The position numbers and the translations under genes were made by a program. Shown in pieces: positions 12,177 to 23,150 of a DNA stretch of 64,000 nt (within the stretch, counting starts at the first letter, position 1; every line of letters begins with the position of its first letter). The notes under the pieces were generated by a model that saw nothing but the letters and a program-made list of their open reading frames with translations, searched no databases and had not been told where the DNA came from. The DNA comes from Trematomus loennbergii (lineage: Eukaryota; Chordata; Actinopteri; Perciformes; Nototheniidae), in contig JAAOOA010000156.1 in the NCBI GenBank assembly GCA_012861695.1, forward strand, positions 496,001 to 560,000, given 5' to 3'.

Positions 12177-12427
12177 CCTGTGTGTTTTTCTCTGTCTGTC
12201 CTGGTATTGTATCCGGGTCAGATTGACCCGAACCTCTTATGAAGGACATAAATGCGGGTGGGCATTTTTTCATAAGTGGAAAAAAATAAAAACAATTCCA
12301 CATGTCCTTCACAATAAATAAGACCCGGCCATTGAGTTTCAGGTTGAACGAAAATATCCATATTTTTCTTTTTATTAATTGAAAATGGAAATCGGTCAAT
12401 TTGACCCGAACACCACACAAGGGTTAA

Positions 12428-14085
12428 TGTATACACATCCTGCTATAGATGAAAAAAAGATTAATGGCTTTGCTAAAAAGAACCCTCTTTCCCCTTGATG
12501 CTGTTCTGAAACACAGCGTCTGTGTTTGACCATTGCATACTACGTTGCCAATAGTGTGATGAGACTTTTGTTCTTGCATGAATCGAGACACTGTTCTCCT
12601 ACCTCATGTTGTGATATCAACATATGTTTTTTAAGCAGAAGACACTGCATCTCTAACTGTTTATCATCATGATAATTAGTCAATTACATACCTGTAAATG
12701 CTTTTAGCTAATACCTCAGTTGTGTATGTTTTTTCCTTCTGTTTTTGCCCTTCCCTGATTTCAGATCTTGTAAATATTCCCTGTAAAGATAATGAACTTG
12801 GATCAAATTCAAGTAAAGTTCTGTAGTGTCAAACCAGAGTTGTCTTTTGCCTTTTTGATGCACATTTCTGTCTTCCTCGTCACTTCCTTATTGACTAAAC
12901 ATTCACACATTTGCACCAAATTCATATTGAAAATCATCAGCAAGCTTCTGATGTGGTTTTAACTTCAGTAGTTTTGTACATATCGTCTCTACAGCTGATA
13001 ATGGAGATGTATAGTCAACAACAGTATGGACACACTGAAGCCAGTGAGTGGCACTCAAGTTATAAAAATAAATCCCTGTCTCTTGAAATAATAATGTGTA
13101 GAATTGAAAGAGCTCAATTAAATGAATCAGTCTCTGATCAACAGAAAACAAATTTCTTACTTCAAACAAATAACAGTTTCTGGTTTCAGCCTCTCAAATA
13201 TTTACTGTTGTAGTGTCATAATTATGCAATTAAATTGATATTTTGACTCCATGATCAATAAATTAATGATAATTTGACAGAGGAATCAATAATTACAACA
13301 ATATTGTATATCTGAGCGGTTTTGGAAGAAGTATGCAAATAAGTAAATGTAGCAAAATCAAAGTGTAGAAATACACTTGTAGGTATTAATAATTAAAATT
13401 AGAATATACTTAGTATATATTACAGCATACTTTGTATTATAAATAGTGATGCATTCATGTGTTCATCACTTTAATGTTGCAGCTAGTGAAGGTGGGCCTG
13501 GTGATGCAATCACACCAGACTTCCTCACACATCTCCTTCTGGCGCCCTCGCTTGGACCACGCCCATCTTTAAAATCAACCTTCTAATCTCATTTTAACAT
13601 CTGCAAAGTTGCATGACTGCATCTTGCACAATTGCAAAATTGGAGTGACAAAATGTGTCAGCTGACAATATGAAGAGGTTCTCAAATCCTCCTCTATTCT
13701 AGTTCCCGATACAGTAGAAGCTTCCAGAAGCCCATTCTGCCACGAAACGCTAACGGACAACTATGTGAAACAATGGCAGCATCCCACCCACACTGATTCA
13801 ATAGACATGGACAATTCTTATTTTAACAAACAATTCATCCTTTCATTAATCACTTTATTAGCTGTTTATAAAATGCATTCAAAACATTTAGTATTCAAAA
13901 TCAATTAAAGCCAGGGGCTAAGCAAAGTCTTTTGGATTCATTAATGGATATCTCGGAACAATACCATCTTGTTATTGTTATTATTATAGCCAAAGTAGTG
14001 GTCTGACCAAACAGGTCCACATTGAGGTCTCAAGAGTTAAGTCCACATCTTCCAACACAAGACCTTTTTGTGTTTACCTGTGTGG
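12428..14085. other. Non-coding interval between piggyBac remnant and GPR160-like gene
   Basis: AT-rich sequence with no frame carrying recognisable domains or credible splice structure. It is shared almost base for base with 59701-61378. It contains the 3' flank of the minus-strand GPR160-like gene. I see no repeat boundaries. Confidence 0.5.
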
Positions 14086-14957
14086 TCAGGCTCTGTCCTC
14101 CGAAGCCAGGCTAAATGTAAATCTCCACTCACAGAAGCTGTCGGGGGGCACGGCCCCCCAGCCCTGCCCCAGCTGCGAGGCGGGACAGACTGCACATAAA
14201 ACCACTGCTATCAGGAGGCTGTTGAGGAAGCAGAGCCAGGCGCCGCTCAGGCCCAGGTAGGCAGGGATTCCCACAAGCAGCAGGAGGAGCACGGCCAGGA
14301 TCACCAGGAACAGAGCCCATGTGTTCAGAAATATATGCAGGGTCTGGAGAACAAAACTTCTTCTGGAGAGAGCTCTACTTTGGTCTGTAGTTTGATCTTT
14401 TAAAGGAGAATGTTTTAATGTCAGGCATCCAGCATGCAACGCTGCACAGCCCAAAATCAGGAGGAGAGACGTAGCAATGTGCAGGATCTGAGAGGTGTGG
14501 AAGACCCAGCACTGGTGGATCTGGATGTGAAACACTTCCTCTATGACGGGCCTGAAGTCAGACAGCAGGAAGACGTAGAGAGCAGAGAGGATCCACAGCA
14601 GGCCGCTCCAAAGAGGCTCAACCTGCTGGAGGCCTGCCACCTCCGAGTGATGGAGAAGAAATGGTCCAAACCGGCCAGGACTACGACCGGCCACTGCAGA
14701 GCGCTGTAGACTTCTCCAAGGATCTGAACCAGCAGACACACATGGTACCGGGTCAGCTTTAAGCCCAGCAGGTGTCCCTCAGCCTGGAGGTGCAGGGCGG
14801 TGATGGAGAGGGTCAGGAGTGTGTCGACAGCCAGGGACACACTGAAAACCCCCAGGAAGCTTCGGCAGATGTGTTTCCTCTGGAAGAACACCAGCGCCCA
14901 GTTGAGAAGACATTTTCCTCCCAGGCCCCGCAGGATGGAGGCGATGGGGACGTTCAT
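14086..14957 (-). pseudogene. gpr160: GPR160-like orphan GPCR, copy 1 (one frameshift)
   Basis: A seven-transmembrane receptor resembling vertebrate GPR160, an orphan class A-like plasma-membrane GPCR. Diagnostic matches: GLGGKCLLN in TM1, LTRYHVCLLVQI leading into TM3, the non-canonical LDHFFSITRR in place of DRY, and IPAYLGLSGAWLCFLNS in TM6-7. The Met at 14957 follows an in-frame TGA, so it is the first usable start in this exon. A missing base near 14608 (GCTCCAAAG versus GCTCACAAAG in copy 2) shifts frame after TM4. A separate 3-base loss near 14825 removes one Ala from LAVADTLL. The C-terminus (DSFCEWRFTFSL) fits the family better than the copy 2 tail. The gene would be about 290 aa if intact, against 338 in human. 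Confidence 0.85.
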
Positions 14958-15466
14958 TGTGTTTTCAACCAGAGGTGCAGCAGGTACCGAGGGTCATTAT
15001 GGAGGGACACTCTGCTGCTGCAGGTGGAAACATAATTTAAATGTATTACTTGAACAAATCTTACAACTAATTTCGAATCTTAAAGAACCAGTATATAGGA
15101 TTTATTTCTTTATTTCATTGGAATTTTACCAAATGATATTGTTATAGGGCAACATTAATTATAACAAACATATCCAAGGGATAAGAAAAAAAGGTAAAGA
15201 AAATGATAAGCATCAATTCAAAGGATATATTTAACAGATAACTAATATGTACATAATTGTCACATCTAACCTGGATCATTAAGAATGTTGTTTAAAGATA
15301 TTAACTTGATTTCTTATTTCTCATAGTTATTTTTTAACTTACAATGAGCACTGCCTTGTTTCTACAGTGGCCCAGAGAGGTCAAACCCAACACTGAATGT
15401 AGATAAAGCTTTTTGACTTACACATGCTTGTAAGGGAGGGGTGTGCAAAGGGTATTCAGTTGGTTG
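14958..15466. other. 5' flank of GPR160-like gene, no other gene seen
   Basis: AT-rich sequence upstream of the receptor start. An in-frame TGA lies 13 codons before the Met. No clear core promoter or additional exon can be defined. Homology to copy 2 ends at about 15271, at the CCTG microhomology junction. Confidence 0.5.
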
Positions 15467-15630
15467 TAAAAAAAGATCCCTCAAAACGCACCTTTTCACT
15501 CTTGCCTTCAACTCCTAATCCACTAACCCCTTTGTTGTTATTTTTCTTCTTGACTTGCTTGTAAAGCGCTTTGAGCACAGGAAAAGCGCTATATAAATAA
15601 CATGTACTATTATTATTATTATTATTATTG
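15467..15630 (+). mobile_element. LINE 3' end fragment (L2-like) with ATT tail
   Basis: The segment ends GTAAAGCGCTTTGAGCAC, then AAAAGCGCTATATAAATAA and an (ATT)n tail. That is the familiar 3' signature of fish L2-type LINEs. Only about 160 bp is present, as expected for a strongly 5'-truncated insertion. Confidence 0.7.
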
Positions 15631-15743
15631 TAATCTGCAGCTTGATTGCTAGATGTCACAAAATCCTGCACACTGCTCCTTTAAATAAATTGATAACTTC
15701 TATCAAATCTAAATTTAATTCACAAACATAAAGACTGAGTGAA

Positions 15744-16489
15744 ATGCACCCTTTAAACAACAACAACACATTTTGTTTTGTTTCTGCTCAGACCTTATTT
15801 AAATGTTTTCTGTGTCTGCATGGAGACTCCTCCCATGGTAACAGGATTTCCTTTTTTAAACTGGCGATCACAGTCTCTGAAAAAGATGAACTAAGTATTC
15901 GTTTCAGGAGTATCACGCTAACCTTCATGTGCCCCATTGATCATTGTGGAGAGCAGGCAGACTTTTTGTGTTGTATTATAGCAGCTATCGGATGGAATCA
16001 ATACATGGGCTGCACAGGTTGTCATGTCCGACTATCACAAGTAGAATCATAATGAAAAATACGCCGGTAAAATGTGCCTGTAGAAAACGGCTTAGCAAGT
16101 AGTCAGTTTAGCTTCGGTTGCTATGCTAACATCACCCATGTTATACCAGAGAAACTTTCATAACAGCGTTGTGATGCCAAACAGCGTCAATTCAGACTGA
16201 CACACATTCACTTAAGGGGAACTGGGGATATGTATCAGCTGCTTGTGTGACAGTCAGACAGTGAATACTTTAGAGCCGTGTGAGCTAACCCGGAGCTAAC
16301 GGGAGAATAAACTCCTGTGAAGAGCAGCCAGCACTGTAGCGGTCGGTAAATGCCGCTGTGAAACACATTAATAAACAATGAACCACGGCACTCTGGAGAA
16401 AAGTATAAGGTTGGAGAAGTCGTTATTTAATTTAATCTGGCTTCGTATGATTAAAAGTAACATCGACCTGACGCAGTCCCCCATTGTTG
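15744..16489. other. No gene seen; flank of a TIR-type repeat
   Basis: Open frames here lack recognisable domains. The stretch leads into the inverted terminus at 16490-16679 and probably belongs partly to the same degenerate DNA element. Confidence 0.4.
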
Positions 16490-16679
16490 TTGTTGTGAGC
16501 GCCGTTGCGGAGAAAATCAACGACGTAAACGGTGACGTCATGACGCAGCAGCGGTAGCACCAGTCGGGCTCTGGGCGGTGTGAACAAAATGGGGGCTGAA
16601 AATAAAAACCGGTTCCGAACCAGAAGAGCACTAGCACGGAGCTAGAACGGGAACCGCGTTGGTGTGAACGGGGCAAGGG
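16490..16679 (-). mobile_element. Terminus of a DNA element (GCCCCGTTCACACCAACGCGG end)
   Basis: Read on the minus strand, the end is CCTTGCCCCGTTCACACC, then AACGCGGTTCCCG, followed by GC-rich subterminal sequence with TGACGTCACCG. A related end lies inside the minisatellite at 905-1040 and a weaker one at 43236-43254 (GGTGTGAACGCACC). The partner terminus and transposase are not identifiable. Confidence 0.5.
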
Positions 16680-17161
16680 TCATTCATGACAATTGTTCAC
16701 TTCTACTTTTCCAAACTGTCAGTCAATCTGCAGCCGCCAGTAAAACCACAGAGTGCAAAAACAACATTTAGTAAATGAAGATATCAAAGCGGAAGTTACA
16801 CTGGGAAATAATGAACTGAATGTATGCTCGCACATTAAAGTCCCACTTTTAGAGGATATCAGAAACTAGGAACATTACTGTCTTTCTGTTTCAGGATGAA
16901 TTATTTATTGGTGGATCTGAAGTGGTGGGACTCCCAGCAGCTTCTACTGAAGCCTTCCGAGTAAATCGCCAGAATGCCGACACCTCCTCATCACTCCACC
17001 GCTCCCATGTTTTTTTTTGTGTTGCCATAAGTTAGTCTCTGTCCGTTGGTGCGCGGGGCTAATGCTAATGCTAATAATGCTAATGCGACAAATACAATGG
17101 CGGCTTCACAACACTTTTATTGTTTGTACACATGGTACTTTATATATCTGTTTGTTTAAAG

Positions 17162-17889
17162 TGTCCAGGTGATGCAGACAGGCTGGACCAGAGAGTGAGA
17201 GACAGAACTGGACTCCTCACAGCAGTGAACTTCAGCACAGGTACAAAGACTCTTTTTTCATACTGTACAAATAATCAAGAAAGATATTGGTTTAAATAAA
17301 TGAAGTATTGACTTTAATACACTGATATATATTCCATTAAACAATACTTGATCACCTACACATCAGTGAAGTTGAGGGTTTTTTCCATGCAAAAGGTTAC
17401 ATTTAGATGTTAACAAGCAATATGACTTTGTCAGCTTTCTAATTTAATGTATTGAATGCAAAGATACATTTGACACATAGTGAGAACTGCTACTATTTAT
17501 CTCTCAATATTGTCTGTAAAAAACGTGGTGAAAGTTATTATTTCAGTGAGACAACCGAACAGAGCAAGCTTCTACAGTTGCACTAAGTTTTGATAACAGT
17601 TAAATATTATTTTGATAATAAAATATATTTCAATGTGATGAACTTCATACTGTTCAATCATTCATTAAAAAAAAAAACATTACAATTACAAAATAATTAT
17701 ATCTGCAGCCCCTAAACACACACACACACCTCTTTCATAAATAACACACTTGTTCTGCAATAATATGTTTTATGTTTCCTGTAATTTTTGTTAGGAAAGG
17801 ACATGCCTGAAAGACACGACTCAACATGTTCTCCTTCTCTGAGGGTCAAGAAGAACATCCAAGAGGAAAATAAAAAGCTGATGTTATGA
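17162..17889 (+). CDS. Two spliced coding exons of an unrecognised gene (partial)
   Basis: Exon 17162-17240 follows an AG and ends at G before GTACAAAG. Exon 17795-17889 follows TTTTTGTTAG and ends at TGA. The phases agree (one base plus two bases), giving CPGDADRLDQRVRDRTGLLT then AVNFSTGKDMPERH and a Lys-rich end KKNIQEENKKLML. No transmembrane segment or catalytic motif is visible, and I do not recognise the family. A possible upstream exon starts at 16895 after TTTCTGTTTCAG (DELFIGGSEVVGLPAAS), but its 3' part resembles repeat sequence near 42830. The terminal exon recurs at 62593-62690 without its own stop. The gene is partial, possibly a pseudogene. Confidence 0.42.
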
Positions 17890-19387
17890 GATTTTAAGAC
17901 CAGTACAGGACATTCACTAATAAACTACACTTTTATTGTGAAAACAAAGATCTGCACACCGAATATTTTTGTAGTCTATCAGGACCATCATTTGTAGATA
18001 GACAATCAAATATACAGTCTATGCTGTCAACATATAACGGTTATTTAAATCTGAGAGCCGTTAGTTTGCTCACTTCTGACGGTCAGTCAATGTTATTTAC
18101 GGTTGTTGTTAAAAAGACGGTTATCCCTCTCTAAAACTAAGTCCAAGGTCAAATTGTTTTTCAAAAATTGGAAAAAAAAACATGTTTGTATTTTTATTTA
18201 CTTACATTGTGTACACATCATGTTAATCCTAAAATGTAGTGCGTAGATATTTGCTTAATATAGCAACGACTCCATGCGAAATTGGCAGAAAGTGCTTCAT
18301 ACATGTCTCTCAAATATATAAATCTTCTCTCTGTTTTATTGTTATTATTCTGAAGGCAATATAAAACCTTAGCAACACGTCATCTTTCAATTGAAATAAC
18401 ACTAAACTCAAACTGTAATTACTTCTTCATTAAAAAAAGAGATAAAAACAGCACAACTTTGATCTACCAAAGCGGCAAGGAAGATTGTAGTGATGACAAA
18501 AAAGATAATCAACCTTTCTAAGACATCTGCAGCAACATGAAAAAAATGAAAATAGATTAAACAAAGTAAACTGATGCTCTGAAGAAATCATAGGCACACA
18601 AAGTAGTGTTTCAGGGTTGCTGCAGATCTTAAAAAGTCTTTAAAAGCACGACGGTGTACAGTACGAAACTCCTCTTGGACCACAGTGATGCCACGTTTTT
18701 AAACTCTTAAAGTGTCAAACTGTTTACTGTTTTAATCAGGACACAATTACTGTAATTAGATCATGTCTAATTCAATGTTTTACATTGAATTAGACGTGTT
18801 TTTATCCTACCTTGTTGAAGATGAAGATGACAGTCTCTGTCCGGTTGCCCTGCCTGAATACACAATGTACAGTTTATAGTGTGTGTCCTTTTTGCTCTAA
18901 CAACTCATCACCAAGTCTTCTTCCTGTAAAAAACACATCTTTGCATGATGTGAAAATATTAACTTCCTGTCTTATCTCTGTTTTGACCTTTTTTTAATTC
19001 AAACGTTTGTCAAGAAAGCAGATTGAATGTGAAATTCAATAACAGGATTAACAAGGCACTTTTCATTTCTCTCAAATATATAAATCTTCTCTGTTTTATT
19101 GTTATTATTCTGAAGATTTTTCGATTTTGGACTGGCAAAAAAAGATCACCTTGGAATGTTAATTGAAAAAATAATAATCTGCAATCAATTAAATGCTGAA
19201 ATTAATAATTGGTTCTGGCCCTTGTTAGTTTACGCTGCTGTTTTGATTTATTTTAGTCGATAGTTCAAGTTATGTTTGACTGCTTTCCATAAACCGTATA
19301 AGCAGATCAATAGACAGTTGGCTGGAGCACTGCAACTAACACGTGGCTTGGCTTCTTAAACTAAAATGAAAAACTGATTTTGAATCT

Positions 19388-20400
19388 AAGGCCCCATTTA
19401 CACGGGAACACAAACGAAAACGATACGCAAACTAACCAAATTTGAATGTGTGTGTATACAGGGGACGCCGTTTGCCGACAGGCAAGGCAGGCAAGTGCTT
19501 GGACCAGAAGGGGGCCCCCAAAGAAGGTAGATTAAGAAGGTCCACAGCAACGACAACATGAAACACCCTTTAATTTACTGCAACGACATGTCGGGAAACC
19601 CCCTCAAGGGGGCGCCATGCATAGCACGCCAAAACTGCTTCTTAGGCCCAATCCCAAACCACGCCCTACACTACCCTACACACTCCCCCTCCATGACGGA
19701 GTGAACTCCGTGGAGTGACACTTGCAGCTCAACGAGGCTCCTCCTGTCAGATGGAGGGAGTAAATACAGCGGCAAGCTTTGGGACAAACTCCCCTCTCTC
19801 CGGCAGAAACAGGAAATGCCGTAACTGTATGTAACAACGGTTTCAAATCAGCATCTCTTTGACAAAACATTTAAATTAATAACTCAAATAAAACTCCAAA
19901 CATCTTTAATTGGTTTACTTTTTTGTAAAGCTCTTTTAGTTTTAAACCTCATTTGTATAAGCTTCTTAGTTTTGCAACAGTCTGTAAATATACACAACTT
20001 TATAATAAAATGCACACATTTACCTTTTTCTAGACTAACCACAGGTATGATCCTAAGTTAAACAAATATGAGGTTATCATGAGGTTGTTAACATCGCAAT
20101 TTATCAGTGGATGTTTGCTGGAACTGTTTGTAAACAGCGTGTTTCCTGACGGACACACACAGCGTGCTGACCGGTCTCCAGTCAGCACCGATGCAGACTC
20201 GCTGTTTGATGGCTTGATAACCCACTCCCCCTCCACAACGGTGTAGGGCGTGGTTTGGGATTGGGCCTGAATTTCAGCTTCGTTGCTCCGCTCCGTGGGG
20301 GGGGGGTACTTTACTGGCATTGATCCGGACCAGTGGGGGGCTATACGAAAGAGAAAAGTGGTGGATACAACCCGTTTCGTTCCTGTGTAAACAGCACCTT
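19388..20400. mobile_element. TIR element, array unit A, with nested element
   Basis: Imperfect inverted termini: AAGGCCCCATTTACACGGGA on the left and, in reverse, AAGGTGCTGTTTACACAGGA on the right. A second element, 19644-20268, is nested inside with a 28-bp inverted repeat starting AGGCCCAATCCCAAACCACG. I find no obvious target duplications. It is non-coding. Such termini occur in fish hAT-type MITEs, but that assignment is inference. Confidence 0.72.
19644..20268. mobile_element. Nested TIR element, unit A
   Basis: Bounded by AGGCCCAATCCCAAACCACG and its reverse complement, with the repeat extending to 28 bp. It lies wholly within 19388-20400. The 625 bp interior has no transposase frame. 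The same nesting is in unit B, so the nesting predates the tandem amplification. Confidence 0.8.
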
Positions 20401-21439
20401 AAACATGAGCTGAGACCGTTTCACTTTGGGGCAATATAAAACCTTAGCAACACATCATCTTTCAATTTAAATAACACTAAACTCAAACTGTAATTACTTC
20501 TTCATTAAAAAAAGAGATAAAAACAGCACAACTTTGATCTACCAAAGCGGCAAGGAAGATTGTAGTGATGACAAAAAAGATAATCAACCTTTCTAAGACA
20601 TCTGCAGCAACATGAAAAAAAAAAAATAGATTAAACAAAGTAAACTGATGCTCTGAAGAAATCATAGGCACACAAAGTAGTGTTTCAGCACAACGGTGTA
20701 TAGTACTTGACGAAACTCCTCTTGGACCACAGTGATGCCACGCTTTTAAACTCTTAAAGAGTCAAACTGTTTACTGTTTTAATCAGGACACAATTACTGT
20801 AATTAGATCATGTTAAAACATTGAATTAGACGTGTTTTTATCCTACCTTGTTGAAGATTAAGATGACAGTCTCTGTCCGGTTGCCCTGCCTGAATACACA
20901 ATGTACAGTTTATAGTGTGTGTCCTGTTTTGCTCTAACAACTCATCACCAAGTCTTCTTCCTGTAAAAACACACCTTTTGCATGATGTGAAAATATTAAC
21001 TTCCTGTCTTATCTCTGTTTTGAGATCTTTGATAAAGACCTTTTTTTAATTCAAACGTTTGTCAAGAAAGCAGATTTGAATGTGAAATTCAATAAACAGG
21101 ATTAACAAGGCACTTTTCATTTCTCTCAAATATATAAATCTTCTCTGTTTTATTGTTATTATTCTGAAGATTTTTCGATTTTGGACTGGCAAAAAAAGAT
21201 CACCTTGGAATGTTAATTGAAAAAATAATAATCTGCAATCAATTAAATGCTGAAATTAATAATTGGTTTGGCCCTTGTTAGTTTACGCTGCTGTTTTGAT
21301 TTATTTTAGTCGATAGTTCAAGTTATGTTTGACTGCTTTCCATAAACCGTATAAGCAGATCAATAGACAGTTGGCTGGAGCACTGCAACTAACACGTGGC
21401 TTGGCTTCTTAAACTAAAATGAAAACTGATTTTGAATCT

Positions 21440-22457
21440 AAGGCCCCATTTACACGGGAACACAAACGAAAACGATACGCAAACTAACCAAATTTGAATG
21501 TGTGTGTGTATACAGGGGACGCCGTTTGCCGACAGGCAAGGCAGGCAAGTGCTTGGACCAGAAGGGGGCCCCCAAAGAAGGTAGATTAAGAAGGTCCACA
21601 GCAACGACAACATGAAACACCCTTTAATTTACTGCAACGACATGTCGGGAAACCCCTCAAGGGGGCGCCATGCATAGCACGCCAAAACTGCTTCTTAGGC
21701 CCAATCCCAAACCACGCCCTACACCCTACCCCTACACACTCCCCCTCCATGACGGAGTGAACTCCGTGGAGTGACACTTGCAGCTCAACGAGGCTCCTCC
21801 TGTCAGATGGAGGGAGTAAATACAGCGGCAAGCTTTGGGACAAACTCCCCTCTCTCCGGCAGAAACAGGAAATGCCGTAACTGTATGTAACAACGGTTTC
21901 AAATCAGCATCTCTTTGACAAAACATTTAAATTAATAACTCAAATAAAACTCCAAACATCTTTAATTGGTTTACTTTTTTGTAAAGCTCTTTTAGTTTTA
22001 AACCTCATTTGTATAAGCTTCTTAGTTTTTGCAACAGTCTGTAAATATACACAACTTTATAATAAAATGCACACATTTACCTTTTTCTAGACTAACCACA
22101 GGTATGATCCTAAGTTAAACAAATATGAGGTTATCATGAGGTTGTTAACATCGCAATTTATCAGTGGATGTTTGCTGGAACTGTTTGTAAACAGCGTGTT
22201 TCCTGACGGACACACACAGCGTGCTGACCGGTCTCCAGTCAGCACCGATGCAGACTCGCTGTTTGATGGCTGATAACCCACTCCCCCTCCACAACGGTGT
22301 AGGGCGTGGTTTGGGATTGGGCCTGAATTTCAGCTTCGTTGCTCCGCTCCGTGGGGGGGGGGGTACTTTACTGGCATTGATCCGGACCAGTGGGGGGCTA
22401 TACGAAAGAGAAAAGTGGTGGATACAACCCGTTTCGTTCCTGTGTAAACAGCACCTT
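21440..22457. mobile_element. TIR element, array unit B, with nested element
   Basis: The unit B equivalent of 19388-20400, with the same termini and the nested element at 21697-22324. Differences from unit A are small indels, for example an expanded CCCTACAC near 21720. Confidence 0.75.
21697..22324. mobile_element. Nested TIR element, unit B
   Basis: Inverted termini identical to those at 19644 and 20268. Non-coding. Confidence 0.8.
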
Positions 22458-23150
22458 AAACATGAGCTGAGACCGTTTCACTTTGGGGCAATATAAAACC
22501 TTAGCAACACATCATCTTTCAATTTAAATAACACTAAACTCAAACTGTAATTACTTCATTAAAAAAAGAGATAAAAACAGCACAACTTTGATCTACCAAA
22601 GCGGCAAGGAAGATTGTAGTGATGACAAAAAAGATAATCAACCTTTCTAAGACATCTGCAGCAACATGAAAAAAATAAAAATAGATTAAACAAAGTAAAC
22701 TGATGCTCTGAAGAAATCATAGGCACACAAAGTAGTGTTTCAGCACAACGGTGTATAGTACTGACGAAACTCCTCTTGGACCACAGTGATGCCACGCTTT
22801 TAAACTCTTAAAGAGTCAAACTGTTTACTGTTTTAATCAGGACACAATTACTGTAATTAGATCATGTTAAAACATTGAATTAGACGTGTTTTTATCCTAC
22901 CTTGTTGAAGATGAAGATGACAGTCTCTGTCCGGTTGCCCTGCCTGAATACACAATGTACAGTTTATAGTGTGTGTCCTGTTTTGCTCTAACAACTCATC
23001 ACCAAGTCTTCTTCCTGTAAAAAACACACCTTTTGCATGATGTGAAAATATTAACTTCCTGTCTTATCTCTGTTTTGAGATCTTTTGATAAAGACCTTTT
23101 TTTAATTCAAACGTTTGTCAAGAAAGCAGATTTTAATGTGAAATTCAATA

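Larger units (their letters stand above)
9383..12423 (-). mobile_element. Internally deleted piggyBac-like element, copy 1
   Basis: The left terminus is CCCTTGTGTTATGTTC. The right terminus in reverse is CCCTTGTGTGGTGTTCGGGT, followed outside by TTAA (12424-12427); the left TTAA is no longer intact. CCC-type termini plus TTAA are the piggyBac hallmark. On the minus strand it keeps the transposase N-terminus (10266-10508) and the C-terminal cysteine-rich domain (about 10000-10133), but the catalytic DDD core is missing. A (CA)n tract lies between the two remnants. Two further elements (10730-11784, 11786-12176) are inserted in its upstream half. The counterpart is 57931-59696. Confidence 0.82.
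1..17890. repeat. Segmental duplication, copy 1 (truncated by window edge)
   Basis: Bases 1 to about 15271 align collinearly with 49007 to about 62574. Base 1 matches base 49007, so the duplicated unit continues to the left of the window. A short further block (17780-17880) matches 62575-62690. By eye, identity is in the high nineties, with many single-base indels in homopolymers. Material found only in this copy: the element nested at 5206-6508 with its surrounding interior, the MITE at 7285-7665, two abutting elements at 10730-12176, and everything from 15272 to 17780. The copies are direct repeats separated by about 31 kb of single-copy sequence. A real tandem duplication and uncollapsed haplotypes cannot be separated from sequence alone. 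Confidence 0.93.
18356..23150. repeat. ~2.07 kb tandem array, two full units plus a partial third
   Basis: GGCAATATAAAACCTTAGCA recurs at 18355, about 20430 and about 22487, giving units 18356-20428 and 20429-22487 and a partial unit to about 23150. Just before the array (18300-18355) is a unit edge that lacks the internal 1.3 kb element-bearing segment: CTGAAG joins directly to GCAATATAAAACC. Units are very similar, differing by small indels. Each full unit carries the element pair listed separately. No coding sequence is supported inside the units. Confidence 0.92.

Noticed and set aside
12903..13213. 88-100 codon frames on both strands, partly kept at 60181-60513
   Set aside because: Retention is explained by recent duplication. 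No domain, splice site or composition signal, and the frames are shortened in copy 2.
14434..15147. Plus-strand frames over the GPR160-like gene
   Set aside because: Antisense shadows; the seven-transmembrane pattern and family motifs are on the minus strand.
22221..22496. 91-codon plus-strand frame
   Set aside because: Lies across termini of nested non-coding elements in the tandem array.
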